A DNA stretch of 64,000 bases from assembly GCF_000327065.1 (NCBI RefSeq), contig NC_019936.1, positions 4,306,001 through 4,370,000 on the forward strand, given 5' to 3'. Every line of letters starts with the position of its first letter. Within the stretch, counting starts at the first letter, position 1. Both the position numbers and the translations under genes were made by a program. This document shows positions 53,272 to 62,743 of the stretch, in pieces. This DNA comes from Stutzerimonas stutzeri RCH2 (GTDB taxonomy: Bacteria > Pseudomonadota > Gammaproteobacteria > Pseudomonadales > Pseudomonadaceae). A model generated the notes under the pieces. The model was given only the letters and a program-made list of their open reading frames with translations, had not been told where the DNA came from and did no database searches.

Positions 53272-55364
53272 GCCTGATGCAGAAACTGACGCCGACCTTC
53301 CGCAGTGGCCGGATCGGCATTCCGCTGATCATCCTGTCGATTCTGGCGATGATCATCCTGCCGCTGCCGCCGCAGCTGCTGGATATCCTGTTCACCTTCA
53401 ACATCGCCATGGCGGTGCTGGTGCTGCTGGTCAGCGTATCGTCCAAGAGCCCGCTGGATTTCTCGCTGTTCCCCACGGTGATTCTGGTCACCACGCTGAT
53501 GCGTCTGACCTTGAACGTCGCCTCGACGCGGGTGGTGCTGCTCGAGGGCCATACCGGCACCGGCGCGGCGGGCAAGGTGATCGAGGCCTTCGGCGAGGTG
53601 GTGATCGGCGGCAACTTCATCGTCGGCCTGGTGGTGTTCGTGATTCTGATGATCATCAACTTCATCGTCATCACCAAGGGCGGCGAGCGCATCTCCGAAG
53701 TCACCGCGCGCTTCACCCTCGACGCCCTGCCGGGCAAGCAGATGGCCATCGACGCCGATCTCAATGCCGGCCTGCTGACCCAGGAAGATGCCAAGGCACG
53801 GCGCCAGGAAGTGGCCAAGGAAGCCGACTTCTACGGTGCGATGGACGGTGCCTCGAAGTTCGTCCGCGGCGATGCCATCGCCGGCATCCTGATCCTGCTG
53901 ATCAACCTGTTCGGCGGTTTCGCCATCGGTGTATTCGTCCACGATCTCGGCGCTGGCGAGGCCTTCAAGCAGTACGCCCTGCTGACCATCGGTGACGGTC
54001 TGGTGGCGCAGATTCCGGCGTTGCTCCTGTCCACCGCGGCGGCGATCATCGTCACCCGCATCAATGAATCCAGCGACATCACCAGCCAGGTCCAGCGCCA
54101 GCTGCTGGCCAACCCGGCCTCGCTGTACACCGTCGCCGGCATCCTCTTCGTACTCGGCATGGTCCCGGGCATGCCGCACCTGGCGTTTCTCGGCTTCGCT
54201 GCGCTGATCGGCTTCATCGCCTGGCGCGTCTCGCTGCGCGAGCCGCCGGCGGCCGGCGCCGACCTCAAGGAGATTCAGCAGCTCGGCCAGGCGATGGACA
54301 AGGAAAAGGCGCAGAGCCTGGCCTGGGAAGACATTCCGCTGGTCGAGCGGCTGTCGGTATCGCTCGGCTACAAGCTGGTCGGGCTGGTCAACGAGGCCTC
54401 CGGCGCGCCACTGCCGGCGCGGGTACGCGGTGTGCGCCAGACACTCTCCGAGCACCTGGGCTTTCTGCTGCCGGAAGTGCAGATCCGCGATAGCCTCAGG
54501 CTCAAGGCCTCGCAGTACGACATCTACATCAATGGCGAGAAGATCGACGGCGCCGAGCTGCATGCCGACCGCCTGATGGCGATCCCCTCGCCGGAGCTGT
54601 ATGGCGAAATCGACGGCATCCTCGGCACCGACCCGGCCTATCGCATGCAGGTGGTGTGGATCCAGCCGACCGACAAGTCGCGGGCGCTGAACCTCGGCTA
54701 TCAGGTGATCGACTGCGCCAGCGTCATCGCTACGCACCTGAACAAGGTGATCCGCGAGCATCTGCCGGACCTGTTCAAGCACGACGACGTCGAGCACCTG
54801 ATGCAGCGCCTGACCGTGCAGGCGCCGAAACTTGCCGAAAGCCTGAAGAACGCCCTGAGCTATACCCAGCAGATGCGCGTGTACCGTCAGCTGTTGCTGG
54901 AAGAAGTGCCGCTGCGCGACATCGAGACCATCGCCAGCACCCTGCTCGAATGCAGCGAAACCACCAAGGACCCGGTACTGCTCGCCGCTGACGTGCGCTA
55001 TGCGCTGCGCCGCAGCATCGTTTCGATGGTCGCCGGTGACCGTCGTGAATTGGGCGTGTTCGTTCTGGAAAATGCGCTGGAAAACACCTTGCTCAACGCC
55101 CTGGCGATCGCCCAGCAGGCCGGACCGGTGAGTCTGGACAACATTCCGGTGGAACCAAGCCTGCTCAACCAGCTGCAGAACAGCATGCCGGTGGTGAAGG
55201 AAAAATTGCGCAAGGACGGCCACCCGCCGATCCTCACCGTGATGCCGCAGCTGCGCCCGCTATTGGCGCGTTACGCGCGGGTGTTCAGCCCGGGGCTGCA
55301 CGTGCTGTCGCAGAACGAGATTCCCGACCGCGTCGGTGTGAACATCCTCGGCACGCTGGGCTGA
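53268..55364 (+). CDS. flhA: Lateral flagellar export gate protein FlhA
   Basis: A 698-residue protein of the FHIPEP family. Eight membrane helices occupy the first ~320 residues, including the signature 'LMRLTLNVASTRVVLLEGHTGTGAAGKVIEAFG'; the C-terminal ~340 residues form the cytoplasmic ring that binds chaperone-substrate complexes. It is the last gene of the locus; 27 bp later the convergent PilZ gene ends. No flhF or fleN follows, unlike in polar flagellar clusters of pseudomonads. Confidence 0.96.
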   Translation: MSLMQKLTPTFRSGRIGIPLIILSILAMIILPLPPQLLDILFTFNIAMAVLVLLVSVSSKSPLDFSLFPTVILVTTLMRLTLNVASTRVVLLEGHTGTGAAGKVIEAFGEVVIGGNFIVGLVVFVILMIINFIVITKGGERISEVTARFTLDALPGKQMAIDADLNAGLLTQEDAKARRQEVAKEADFYGAMDGASKFVRGDAIAGILILLINLFGGFAIGVFVHDLGAGEAFKQYALLTIGDGLVAQIPALLLSTAAAIIVTRINESSDITSQVQRQLLANPASLYTVAGILFVLGMVPGMPHLAFLGFAALIGFIAWRVSLREPPAAGADLKEIQQLGQAMDKEKAQSLAWEDIPLVERLSVSLGYKLVGLVNEASGAPLPARVRGVRQTLSEHLGFLLPEVQIRDSLRLKASQYDIYINGEKIDGAELHADRLMAIPSPELYGEIDGILGTDPAYRMQVVWIQPTDKSRALNLGYQVIDCASVIATHLNKVIREHLPDLFKHDDVEHLMQRLTVQAPKLAESLKNALSYTQQMRVYRQLLLEEVPLRDIETIASTLLECSETTKDPVLLAADVRYALRRSIVSMVAGDRRELGVFVLENALENTLLNALAIAQQAGPVSLDNIPVEPSLLNQLQNSMPVVKEKLRKDGHPPILTVMPQLRPLLARYARVFSPGLHVLSQNEIPDRVGVNILGTLG

Positions 55365-55391
55365 GGGCAACCAGCCGCGGCAGCACAGGCC

Positions 55392-55733
55392 CTAGAAGAC
55401 CTTGCGCCGCCGCGGCAGCTGTTGCGCGACCATGGCGGTGAATTCCGCCGACGGCCGATCGAGGGCGAAGCCCATCTCGAAGCTGTCGCGCCGTGAATCC
55501 TTGCGCGACCACTGACAGATCACCACCGCCTCGATCTGTCGCACCCGTTCACCCTGTTCCGGCACGTGCAGCACCATCTCGTAGCAACCGCCCACTGCCA
55601 GCGGCTGTTTGGCGACCAGGCGCAGCCCGCCGAGCGACAGATCGGCGACATAACCCATCGGCTCGCCGTTCAGCCGATTGGTGACCTGGATGCTGCTGAT
55701 GTGGCGGAAGCTGAAGCGGCTGTGCTGGCGCAT
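55392..55733 (-). CDS. Small single-domain PilZ protein
   Basis: A 113-residue protein consisting of one PilZ domain. The c-di-GMP binding motifs are visible: the N-terminal R-x3-R type segment 'RQHSRFSFR' and 'DLSLGGLRL' (D/N-x-S-x2-G). It could couple c-di-GMP levels to an output. It is convergent with flhA at the edge of the lateral locus, so a YcgR- or FlgZ-like role on the lateral motor is possible, but it lacks the N-terminal YcgR domain and adjacency is the only evidence. Confidence 0.82.
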   Translation of the reverse strand: MRQHSRFSFRHISSIQVTNRLNGEPMGYVADLSLGGLRLVAKQPLAVGGCYEMVLHVPEQGERVRQIEAVVICQWSRKDSRRDSFEMGFALDRPSAEFTAMVAQQLPRRRKVF

Positions 55734-55899
55734 GTCCGTTGCTCGGGCAGATGGATCGGTACTGCGGCACGGAAGGCTCCGCTACCGCAATCGCTGGCAG
55801 TGTATAGAGGCAGCAGGCGACCCGATCACCGCTGCAGTTAAACGCAACCCGCCATCCCAATCATCCTCGTGATATCCATCACACCGTCGCCCACTGCGC

Positions 55900-56106
55900 C
55901 TAGCGCTTCAACTCGCCCTGGGCCGGCTCGTCGCTGACTTCATCGGCCAATCCTGGCGGCACGTTGTAGGCACCGCCTGGCACGTCACTTTCGTCACCGC
56001 CGGCGACCTCGCCCTGGGTCGAGGTGGTCTCCGGATTCTGCTCGTGGGCATCGCCGCTCTGGTCGATGGACTCGATACTTTCGCGGCCCTGTTCGTTCTC
56101 GCTCAT
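55900..56106 (-). CDS. Small acidic hypothetical protein
   Basis: A 68-residue, strongly acidic, hydrophilic protein rich in Glu, Asp, Ser and Gly ('MSENEQGRESIESIDQSGD' ... 'AYNVPPGLADEVSDEPAQGELKR'), probably disordered. The ATG at 56106 has GAGGAG six bases upstream. No family recognised. Confidence 0.55.
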   Translation of the reverse strand: MSENEQGRESIESIDQSGDAHEQNPETTSTQGEVAGGDESDVPGGAYNVPPGLADEVSDEPAQGELKR

Positions 56107-56290
56107 CACGCGCTCCTCGTTCGTCGCAGCACCCCGGCCGATCCGGGGCCCTCTCGCTTAGGAAGGGCCGGGCCGGCGGAAGTTGCAGGGTCGAGCCGGC
56201 TTTCTGGACCAATGCCGCTCGGCGGGGCAGCTGAACTAAACCCGCGACCGGGCAGCCAAAACTCCACTAGAACTGCCATAGAACAGAATC

Positions 56291-57712
56291 ATGCAACTGA
56301 CTTCTCGCAGCCTGCCGATCGCCCCTGCCCTCAATGCGCAGCCGGACCAGTCGTCCCGGGCGCTGTACTTCACCCTCGCTCGCGAAGTCGATCAGCACGC
56401 GCGCGACAGTGCGGCGGATTACCTGCGCCTGCAGCTCGAAGCTGCTGCCGCCTTGCCCTGCGACCTGCCGGAAGACCCGGCCGATCTGCACGCCTGGGTT
56501 GTTCAGCGCACCGAAACGGTTGGCCGCCAGTACCAGGCCTATCTCGATCAGCGCCGGGCCGGCGGAGCGCGTCGCTATTTCTCCAGCAAGGCCCATGCGT
56601 TGCACTTCCTCCGTGGGGTCGCGCCGACCAAGCTGGTGGATGGCGCCTGGCTCTACGGCCTGCTGCAGCGCTGGGACGATGCGCGTTTCACCGCACTGAT
56701 CCAGACCTATCTGGAAGAGCTCGGCGAAGGTCTGCCGGAAAAGAATCATGTGGTGCTCTATCGCAAGTTGCTCGCCAGTCAGGGCTGCGACGACTGGCAG
56801 GAGCTGGACGATGAGCACTTCGTTCAGGGTGCCATTCAGCTGGCGCTGGCCGAGCATGCCGAGCAGTTCCTGCCGGAGGTGATCGGTTTCAACCTGGGCT
56901 ACGAACAACTGCCGCTGCACCTGCTGATCACCTCCTACGAGCTGACCGAACTGGGCATCGACCCCTACTACTTCACCCTGCACGTCACCGTGGACAACGC
57001 CGACAACGGTCACGCGAAGAAGGCCGTGCAGGGCCTGCTGGACGCCTTGCCGCAAGTCGGCGACAGCGCGGAGTTCTATCGACGGGTGCGCGACGGCTAC
57101 CGGCTCAACGACCTCGGCGCCAGCACTGTCTCGGTGATCGGCGACTTCGATCTGCCCCGCGAGGTGCAGCGCATCTTCGAGAAGAAGGCCGCGGTCGGTC
57201 AGTTCGTGCATTCCGACTATTGCCGCTTCGAAGGTCGCACGGTCAACCAGTGGCTGGCCGAGGACGTCGAGCAATTCCTCACCGTGCTGGACAAGCGCGG
57301 CTGGATCAAGCGCGGCCATGACCCGCAGGAAAGTCGCTTCTGGCAACTCATCGTCGGTGAACAGGCACCGATGTTCGGGGTCTTCAGCTCCTATGAGCAG
57401 CAGATGATCCATGACTGGATCGCCGCCGACTGGCAGCCAGACGGCAAGCGCAGCCCGCGCGGTGCGCTGCTGCAGCGGCAGGCACTGTTCAACAGCCGCC
57501 GCGTGCCGCAGGTGCCGAGTGCAGTGCAACCGGCTGCGGCTGCTGCCGGCAACGATTTCGACGAAGAACTGCAGCTGCTCGAGCAGCAGGTGGCGCGCCT
57601 GCCCGATCGCGCCGCACGCATGCGCCTGCTGCTGCCGCTGCTCGCTCCGCAACGCCACCACACTGCCGCCGGGCTGCTCGCCACGCGGCTGTTCAACGGA
57701 CTTTTCAACTGA
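56291..57712 (+). CDS. Iron-containing redox enzyme family protein (heme-oxygenase-like)
   Basis: A 473-residue protein. The central ~230 residues resemble the heme-oxygenase-like iron enzyme family (HDO): 'EKNHVVLYRKLLASQG', 'FLPEVIGFNLGYEQLPLHLLITSYELTELGIDPYYFTLHVTVDNADNGHAKKA' place Glu, Asp and His at family-like positions. Members are diiron or iron oxygenases acting on fatty acids, amines or modified amino acids. The N-terminal ~120 and C-terminal ~100 residues are extra. 23 bp upstream of a SAM methyltransferase, so the two likely form a modification pathway of unknown product. Confidence 0.7.
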   Translation: MQLTSRSLPIAPALNAQPDQSSRALYFTLAREVDQHARDSAADYLRLQLEAAAALPCDLPEDPADLHAWVVQRTETVGRQYQAYLDQRRAGGARRYFSSKAHALHFLRGVAPTKLVDGAWLYGLLQRWDDARFTALIQTYLEELGEGLPEKNHVVLYRKLLASQGCDDWQELDDEHFVQGAIQLALAEHAEQFLPEVIGFNLGYEQLPLHLLITSYELTELGIDPYYFTLHVTVDNADNGHAKKAVQGLLDALPQVGDSAEFYRRVRDGYRLNDLGASTVSVIGDFDLPREVQRIFEKKAAVGQFVHSDYCRFEGRTVNQWLAEDVEQFLTVLDKRGWIKRGHDPQESRFWQLIVGEQAPMFGVFSSYEQQMIHDWIAADWQPDGKRSPRGALLQRQALFNSRRVPQVPSAVQPAAAAAGNDFDEELQLLEQQVARLPDRAARMRLLLPLLAPQRHHTAAGLLATRLFNGLFN

Positions 57713-57735
57713 CGGCACCATCAAGGAAAGCGACG

Positions 57736-58683
57736 ATGACCATGGAAAACGCGCAGGACCGCGCGCTGCTGCATCTGGGCCAGGCGCTGCGCGATCGCGG
57801 CTATCACTTCATCACCCCCACGCCGCTGACCCATGAACGGGTCAATCTGCGTCCGGAAAACGCGCTCGCCGAGGACCTGCCAGGGGTGTTCGGCTGGAGC
57901 CGCCCGTTCCAGCACGAACTGCTGCCACCACCGCTGTTCAGCCTGATGGATCAGGCCGCCGTGCTGGAAGCCCACGGCTCGCGCTGGCGCTCCAAGGTGC
58001 GCCTGTCCAGCCTCGACGGTCAGCTATTCCTGCACTCGGCCTTTCCCACCGAAGCCAGCGATGCGGTGTTCTTCGGGCCGGACACCTACCGTTTCGCCAG
58101 CGCCATCCGCTGCCACCTGAATCAGCATGCCGGCGAGATCCGCCGCGTGGTGGACATCGGCTGCGGCTCGGGCGCCGGCGCGATTCTCACCGCCCTGGCG
58201 CGACCGCAAGCCGAAGTGCTGGCGGTGGATATCAACCCGCAGGCGCTGCGCCTGACCCGCATCAACGCGGCACTGGCGCGTGTGGACAACTTGCGCACCG
58301 AACACAGTGACCTGCTGAGCAACGCGCAAGGCGAGTTCGATCTGGTCCTGGCCAACCCACCCTATCTGGTCGACGCCGATCAGCGCGCCTACCGCCACGG
58401 CGGCGGCCCGCTGGGGGCTGGTCTGTCGCTGGCAATTCTCGATGCCGCGCTCGGCCGGCTGGCACCGGGCGGCACGCTGCTGCTGTACACCGGGGTCGCC
58501 ATGATCGACAACCAGGACCCGTTCCTGGCCGAGGTGCGCCAGCGCCTGGAGCGTACCGACCTGCAGTGGGGCTACCGTGAAATCGACCCGGACGTATTCG
58601 GCGAGGAGCTGCTTGGCGGCGCCTATACCCAGTGCGATCGCATCGCTGCCGTGGTGCTGGAAGTGACGCGGGCGGCGAGCTGA
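57736..58683 (+). CDS. Class I SAM methyltransferase with NPPY motif
   Basis: A 315-residue enzyme. The SAM-binding motif I is 'VVDIGCGSGAGAILTAL', followed by 'VLAVDINPQALRLTRINAAL' and the catalytic 'DLVLANPPYLVDADQ'. NPPY enzymes methylate planar nitrogen, as in Gln of release factors (PrmC) or adenine and guanine in RNA and DNA. The ~130-residue N-terminal region does not match PrmC that I can recognise. AAGGAAAG precedes the start; an ATG two codons later is an alternative. Probable operon with the iron enzyme upstream. Confidence 0.75.
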   Translation: MTMENAQDRALLHLGQALRDRGYHFITPTPLTHERVNLRPENALAEDLPGVFGWSRPFQHELLPPPLFSLMDQAAVLEAHGSRWRSKVRLSSLDGQLFLHSAFPTEASDAVFFGPDTYRFASAIRCHLNQHAGEIRRVVDIGCGSGAGAILTALARPQAEVLAVDINPQALRLTRINAALARVDNLRTEHSDLLSNAQGEFDLVLANPPYLVDADQRAYRHGGGPLGAGLSLAILDAALGRLAPGGTLLLYTGVAMIDNQDPFLAEVRQRLERTDLQWGYREIDPDVFGEELLGGAYTQCDRIAAVVLEVTRAAS

Positions 58684-58690
58684 ACGTTCC

Positions 58691-58775
58691 CGCGTGGAAC
58701 ACGCTTCGCGGTTTTCACCCTGCGATCGGCCAGGCGTAGGGTAGATAACGCCGCAGGCTTATCCACGCGCAAGTG
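58691..58775. repeat. Degenerate relative of the GTAGGGTGG hairpin element
   Basis: Two imperfect hairpins in the gap between convergent genes: GTGGAA...TTTTCAC around 'cacgcttcgcgg' and GATAA...TTATC around 'cgccgcaggc', the latter preceded by GTAGGGT. The order and loop sequences resemble those of the element at 50677-50775 (GTGGAAAA-tgcttcgca-TTTTCCAC and GTAGGGTGGGTAA). It may act as a transcription barrier here. Confidence 0.5.
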
Positions 58776-58785
58776 AGCGCGCTTA

Positions 58786-59718
58786 TCAGACCGGCAATAG
58801 CACCAAGATCAGTGACAGAGTGATCAGCGAGCCCAGCGTCGAGAGCAGCACCACCCGCGACACCCGCGAGCCTTCGCGTCCATAAAATTCCGCAAGCATG
58901 TACGGCCCGGTCCCGGTCGGTAACGCGCTGAGCAGCAGCGCCGAATAGGCCCACAGGGTCGGCAGCTCGAACACCTGAAAAGCCAGATACCAGGTGATCA
59001 GCGGCTGCACCACCAGCTTCAGCCCCACCAGCGGCCACACCCCCTGTACCTTGCCTCCCGGCTGCGGCTGGGCGAGGAACAGCCCCAGCGAAACCAGCGC
59101 ACAAGGCGCCGCGGCCGCACCCAGCAGCTTGAGCAGCGTCGCCAGCGGCACCGGCAATTGCAGGCCACTCGCCGCCCAGAGCGCACCGAGCAGCGGCGCA
59201 ATCACCAGCGGATTGCGTACCAGTGCACTGCTTACCTTACCGAGCGTGCGCAGCAAGCCCTGCCCGGCATGCAGGCCGGTCTCGACGCAGGCCAGGGCAA
59301 TGGCGAACAGCACGCAGACCACCACGATTGAGGCGACCATCGCCGGCTGCAGCGCGTCGTCGCCGAGCACCAGCATGCACAGCGGAATGCCGACATAGCC
59401 GGTGTTGGCGTAGGAGGCTCCCAGCGCATCCAGGCTGGCGTCGACCAGCGGCTGCTTCTGCAACATGCGATACGCAAGAGTGAAGGCAAATACGCCAAGG
59501 CAGCCGATGGCGAACGCGGCGATAAAGCCGGGCTGCCAGAGCTGCTCCCAGGTCGAGGTGGCGACGACGCTGAACAGCAGCGCCGGCAGGCCCAGCCAGA
59601 CCACGAAACGGTTGAGTTCGGAGGCGCCGGTCGGCCCCATCCTGCCGCTACGGCGGCACAGGTAACCGAGCAGGATCAGCGCAAAGACGGGCAGGACGAC
59701 ATTGACGACCGAAGACAT
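58786..59718 (-). CDS. AEC family transporter (auxin efflux carrier type)
   Basis: A 310-residue inner-membrane protein with about ten hydrophobic helices. 'VVLPVFALILLGYLCRRSGRM', 'LNRFVVWLGLPALLFSVVA' and 'SYANTGYVGIPLCMLVLGDDA' are family signatures, and 'LPTGTGPYMLAEFYG' is the conserved late motif. Relatives export or exchange carboxylic and amino acids. No partner gene indicates a substrate. Confidence 0.85.
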   Translation of the reverse strand: MSSVVNVVLPVFALILLGYLCRRSGRMGPTGASELNRFVVWLGLPALLFSVVATSTWEQLWQPGFIAAFAIGCLGVFAFTLAYRMLQKQPLVDASLDALGASYANTGYVGIPLCMLVLGDDALQPAMVASIVVVCVLFAIALACVETGLHAGQGLLRTLGKVSSALVRNPLVIAPLLGALWAASGLQLPVPLATLLKLLGAAAAPCALVSLGLFLAQPQPGGKVQGVWPLVGLKLVVQPLITWYLAFQVFELPTLWAYSALLLSALPTGTGPYMLAEFYGREGSRVSRVVLLSTLGSLITLSLILVLLPV

Positions 59719-59846
59719 GGACTCTCATCTGCAAACTGGCGGCGCGGCACTAGGCCTGGACCAAAACGGCCGGCCACCATAGCAAATGCGGCGGATCGTC
59801 GCGCACAGAGTCGACCAGGCTGTGCCCGGCCGACCCGGACTTCAGC

Positions 59847-60365
59847 TCAATGAAGCGATGGCGAATAGCCGTTGGGTTCGGCTCGTGCGGCAGCGAACTC
59901 GGCTTCGACGCTGCCACGAACCTGCGCAGTGCCACCGGGAAAACCGCTGCGGTCGCTGTAGTCCCATTCGACTGCCGGAACCCGCTCGGCATCCAGTGCC
60001 TTGGCGCAGCTCAGGTCTAGCGCGGTAATACCGGCTACCGCACCGGCGGCGATGGCCGCATTGGCTGGCTCGTGGCCGTGCTCGATGCTCCAGCCGAGAC
60101 CGGCCAGGTCCAGGGCATCGCCGCCGATACGGCCGTAGATCCAGGGCTTGGGATCATCCGCCAGCAGGATGCCGACCCCAGTGGCGATCTCGCGCAGCCC
60201 GCAGGCGCGGACCAGTCCGTCGCTGCCGGGCATGCCGATAAAGCGTGCGACCTGCCGCGGCGCCACCAGCTGGACGACGCCCAGACCGATGCTGAACCAG
60301 CCCAATCCACGCGCCAGCGTGCGCGCGGAATGATTGGGCCGGGTGACTTGACGTGGAATGCTCAT
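59847..60365 (-). CDS. Small membrane protein of DUF4267-like type
   Basis: A 172-residue protein with hydrophobic segments at ~17-35 ('RGLGWFSIGLGVVQLVAP'), ~55-70 and ~95-118 ('AAIAAGAVAGITALDLSCA') and a hydrophilic tail ending 'SPSLH'. The 'RGLGWFSIGLG' ... 'RFIGM' ... 'RACGLREIATGVGILL' pattern also occurs as the N-terminal part of membrane proteins fused to SRPBCC domains; here that domain is missing. Function unknown. Confidence 0.65.
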   Translation of the reverse strand: MSIPRQVTRPNHSARTLARGLGWFSIGLGVVQLVAPRQVARFIGMPGSDGLVRACGLREIATGVGILLADDPKPWIYGRIGGDALDLAGLGWSIEHGHEPANAAIAAGAVAGITALDLSCAKALDAERVPAVEWDYSDRSGFPGGTAQVRGSVEAEFAAARAEPNGYSPSLH

Positions 60366-60426
60366 AAAGACTCCTCGCTCGATAGCTTGGCTCGGCCAAT
60401 CCCTACTTTAGGGATCGGCGACCGGT

Positions 60427-61599
60427 TCATGGCTTGAGGACCACCTTGATGCAGCCGTCATGCTTGTCGCGGAAGGTCTTGTACATCTCCGGACCCTGCT
60501 CGAGGCTGACGCTGTGGGTGATGACGAAGCTCGGATCGATCTCGCCTTCCTGGATCCGCCTGAGCAGGTCATCGGTCCAGCGGTTGACGTGGGTCTGGCC
60601 CATGCGGAAGGTCAGGCCCTTGTTCATCGCCGCGCCAAACGGGATCTTGTCGATCAGCCCGCCGTAGACGCCGGGAATCGAGATGATGCCGGCCGGGCGG
60701 CAGACGTAGATCATCTCGCGCAGCACGTGCGGCCGATCGCTCTCGAGCATCAGCGCCTGCTTGGCGCGGTCGTACATCGAATCGATCGAGCGGGCCGCGT
60801 GCGCCTCCATGCCCACCGAGTCGATGCACTTCTCCGGCCCCTTGCCACGGGTCAGTTCCTTGAGCCGCTCGAGTACGCTCTCTTCATCGAAGTTGATGGT
60901 GATGGCGCCGCCAGCGCGGGCCATCGACAGCCGCTCGGGCACGTTGTCGATGCAGATGACCTGCTCGGCGCCCATCATCACCGCGCTGCGGATGGCGAAC
61001 TGGCCAACCGGCCCTGCGCCCCATATCGCCACCGTGTCGGTGGGCTGGATGTCGCATTGCGCCGCGGCCTGCCAGCCGGTGGGCAGAATGTCGCCGAGGA
61101 ACAGCACCTGCTCATCGGTCAGGCCATTGGGAATCACCACCGGCCCGACATCGGCATAGGGCACGCGCACGTACTCGGCCTGGCCGCCGGCATAGCCGCC
61201 GGTGAGGTGGGTGTAGCCGTAAAGACCAGCCGTGGTGTGGCCGAACACCTTGTCGGCGATGTCCTTGTTGCGATTGGTGCGCTCGCACACCGAGAAGTTG
61301 CCGCGCCGGCACTGGTCGCACTCGCCGCAGACGATGGTGAAGGGCACCACCACGCGGTCGCCGACCTTGAGCTTCTTGTTCGCCGAGCCGACCTCCATCA
61401 CCTCGCCCATGAACTCGTGGCCCATGATGTCGCCATGCTGCATGCCGGGCATGAAGCCGTCGTAGAGGTGTAGGTCGGAGCCGCAGATGGCGCAGGACGA
61501 CACCTTGATGATGGCGTCGCGCGGGTCTTCGATGGAGGGATCGGGGACGTGGTTGTCGCAACGGATGTCGTGCTTGCCGTGCCAGCGGAGGGCTCTCAT
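60427..61599 (-). CDS. Zinc-dependent alcohol dehydrogenase family protein
   Basis: A 390-residue medium-chain dehydrogenase. Catalytic zinc site: Cys in '[12 protein letters not shown]' and His-Glu in '[10 protein letters not shown]'. Structural zinc: the four-Cys loop '[15 protein letters not shown]'. NAD(P) fold: '[27 protein letters not shown]'. Inserts relative to classical ADH and the '[24 protein letters not shown]' stretch resemble glutathione-independent formaldehyde dehydrogenase. The ATG at 61599 has AGGAG upstream. The aldehyde or alcohol substrate is unproven. Confidence 0.85.
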   Translation of the reverse strand: MRALRWHGKHDIRCDNHVPDPSIEDPRDAIIKVSSCAICGSDLHLYDGFMPGMQHGDIMGHEFMGEVMEVGSANKKLKVGDRVVVPFTIVCGECDQCRRGNFSVCERTNRNKDIADKVFGHTTAGLYGYTHLTGGYAGGQAEYVRVPYADVGPVVIPNGLTDEQVLFLGDILPTGWQAAAQCDIQPTDTVAIWGAGPVGQFAIRSAVMMGAEQVICIDNVPERLSMARAGGAITINFDEESVLERLKELTRGKGPEKCIDSVGMEAHAARSIDSMYDRAKQALMLESDRPHVLREMIYVCRPAGIISIPGVYGGLIDKIPFGAAMNKGLTFRMGQTHVNRWTDDLLRRIQEGEIDPSFVITHSVSLEQGPEMYKTFRDKHDGCIKVVLKP

Positions 61600-61748
61600 G
61601 GACAATCTCCTGGTCGGGTTTCGGAAACGCCGTCTCGGTGATTCTCCTTTGCTGCCTCGCTGTAGCTCCTCTGTGGCCGGTGCGGCGTGCTGTCAGGGAT
61701 TTAGTAAGCAGCGCCGCAGCAGAGTTGCCCGTTTACCGACGGGCTGCA

Positions 61749-62609
61749 CTAATGCCGATTGCGACCCAGCGAGGCGTAGCCGTCGCGATAGCTGGGAAAC
61801 CTGGGTTTCCAGCCCAGCGCACGGGCGCGGGCATTGCTGCAGCGCTTGCTGCCGGCGCGGCGAGTCATGCTCTGCTCGGCCCAGTGGGTGATACCCAGCT
61901 GTTCGCGCAGCCAGTCGACGACTTCGTGCAGCGGCGCCGGATCGTCGTCGACCCCGAGGTAGCAGGATTCGAGCGCAACGCCGCTGGCGTCGGCCTGCAG
62001 CAGAAAGGCCAGCAGCGCGGCGGCATCGTCGCGATGAATGCGGTTGCTGTACTGCGGCGGATCACGCTCGACGCGCAAGCCGGCACGCACCTGGTTCTGC
62101 AGCCAGGGCCGCGTTGGGTCGTAGAGGCCACCCATGCGCACACAGGTGGCCGGTACGCCACAGCCCAGGGCGAGCTGTTCGGCCTCGAGCATCACCTTTC
62201 CGGTGAAGCCGCCGGGCTCGGTGGCCGAGGCCTCGTCGATCCATTCGCCGTCGCGCTGGGCGTACACGCCGGTGCTGGAGACGAACAGCACGCGTCGAGG
62301 CTGCTGACCATGCTGCTGCAGCCAGCCGAGTACATTGCGCAATCCTTCGACATAGGCCTGGCGGTAGCCAGCCTCATCATGCTCGGTGGCAGAGGCGGCA
62401 TAGACCAGATAGTCCAGTCCGCCGTTGGGCCAGCTGCGCGGACAGGCCGCATCGGCAAGGTCACCCTTGATCGGCAGGATCGGCACCGGCAGCTCGGCGG
62501 CGTTGCGCCGCAGGCCATAGACGGTCCAGCCGGCACGACTCATTTGCAGGCCGAGACGACTGCCAAGGTCGCCGCAACCTGCGATCAATACGCTCAGGCG
62601 CTTGCCCAT
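61749..62609 (-). CDS. NAD-dependent epimerase/dehydratase-like SDR protein (YeeZ type)
   Basis: A 286-residue atypical short-chain dehydrogenase with an N-terminal nucleotide-binding motif 'VLIAGCGDLGSRLG', 'YLVYAASATEHDEAGYRQAYVEGLRNVL' and 'RVLFVSSTGVYAQRDGEWIDE', where the active-site Tyr of SDRs would lie; the usual YxxxK is altered. Resembles the YeeZ family of oxidoreductase-like proteins. The ATG at 62609 has GGGAG upstream. Substrate unknown. Confidence 0.75.
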   Translation of the reverse strand: MGKRLSVLIAGCGDLGSRLGLQMSRAGWTVYGLRRNAAELPVPILPIKGDLADAACPRSWPNGGLDYLVYAASATEHDEAGYRQAYVEGLRNVLGWLQQHGQQPRRVLFVSSTGVYAQRDGEWIDEASATEPGGFTGKVMLEAEQLALGCGVPATCVRMGGLYDPTRPWLQNQVRAGLRVERDPPQYSNRIHRDDAAALLAFLLQADASGVALESCYLGVDDDPAPLHEVVDWLREQLGITHWAEQSMTRRAGSKRCSNARARALGWKPRFPSYRDGYASLGRNRH

Positions 62610-62743
62610 GTTCTGCTCCCTAAGTTGCACCCGCTACGCAGGCCGTATGTGCTGGAGTGTACCGACTTTCACACCACGGCCGACTGGTTGGTTCTGCGCT
62701 GCGCAAAAGGCTATGCTTGCAGGCACTTTGATGGATGCTGACT

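Noticed and set aside
49157..55364. Non-flagellar type III secretion system
   Set aside because: FliP/Q/R, FlhB and FlhA have injectisome homologues, but the linked hook, rod, ring, cap, stator and flagellin genes make it flagellar.
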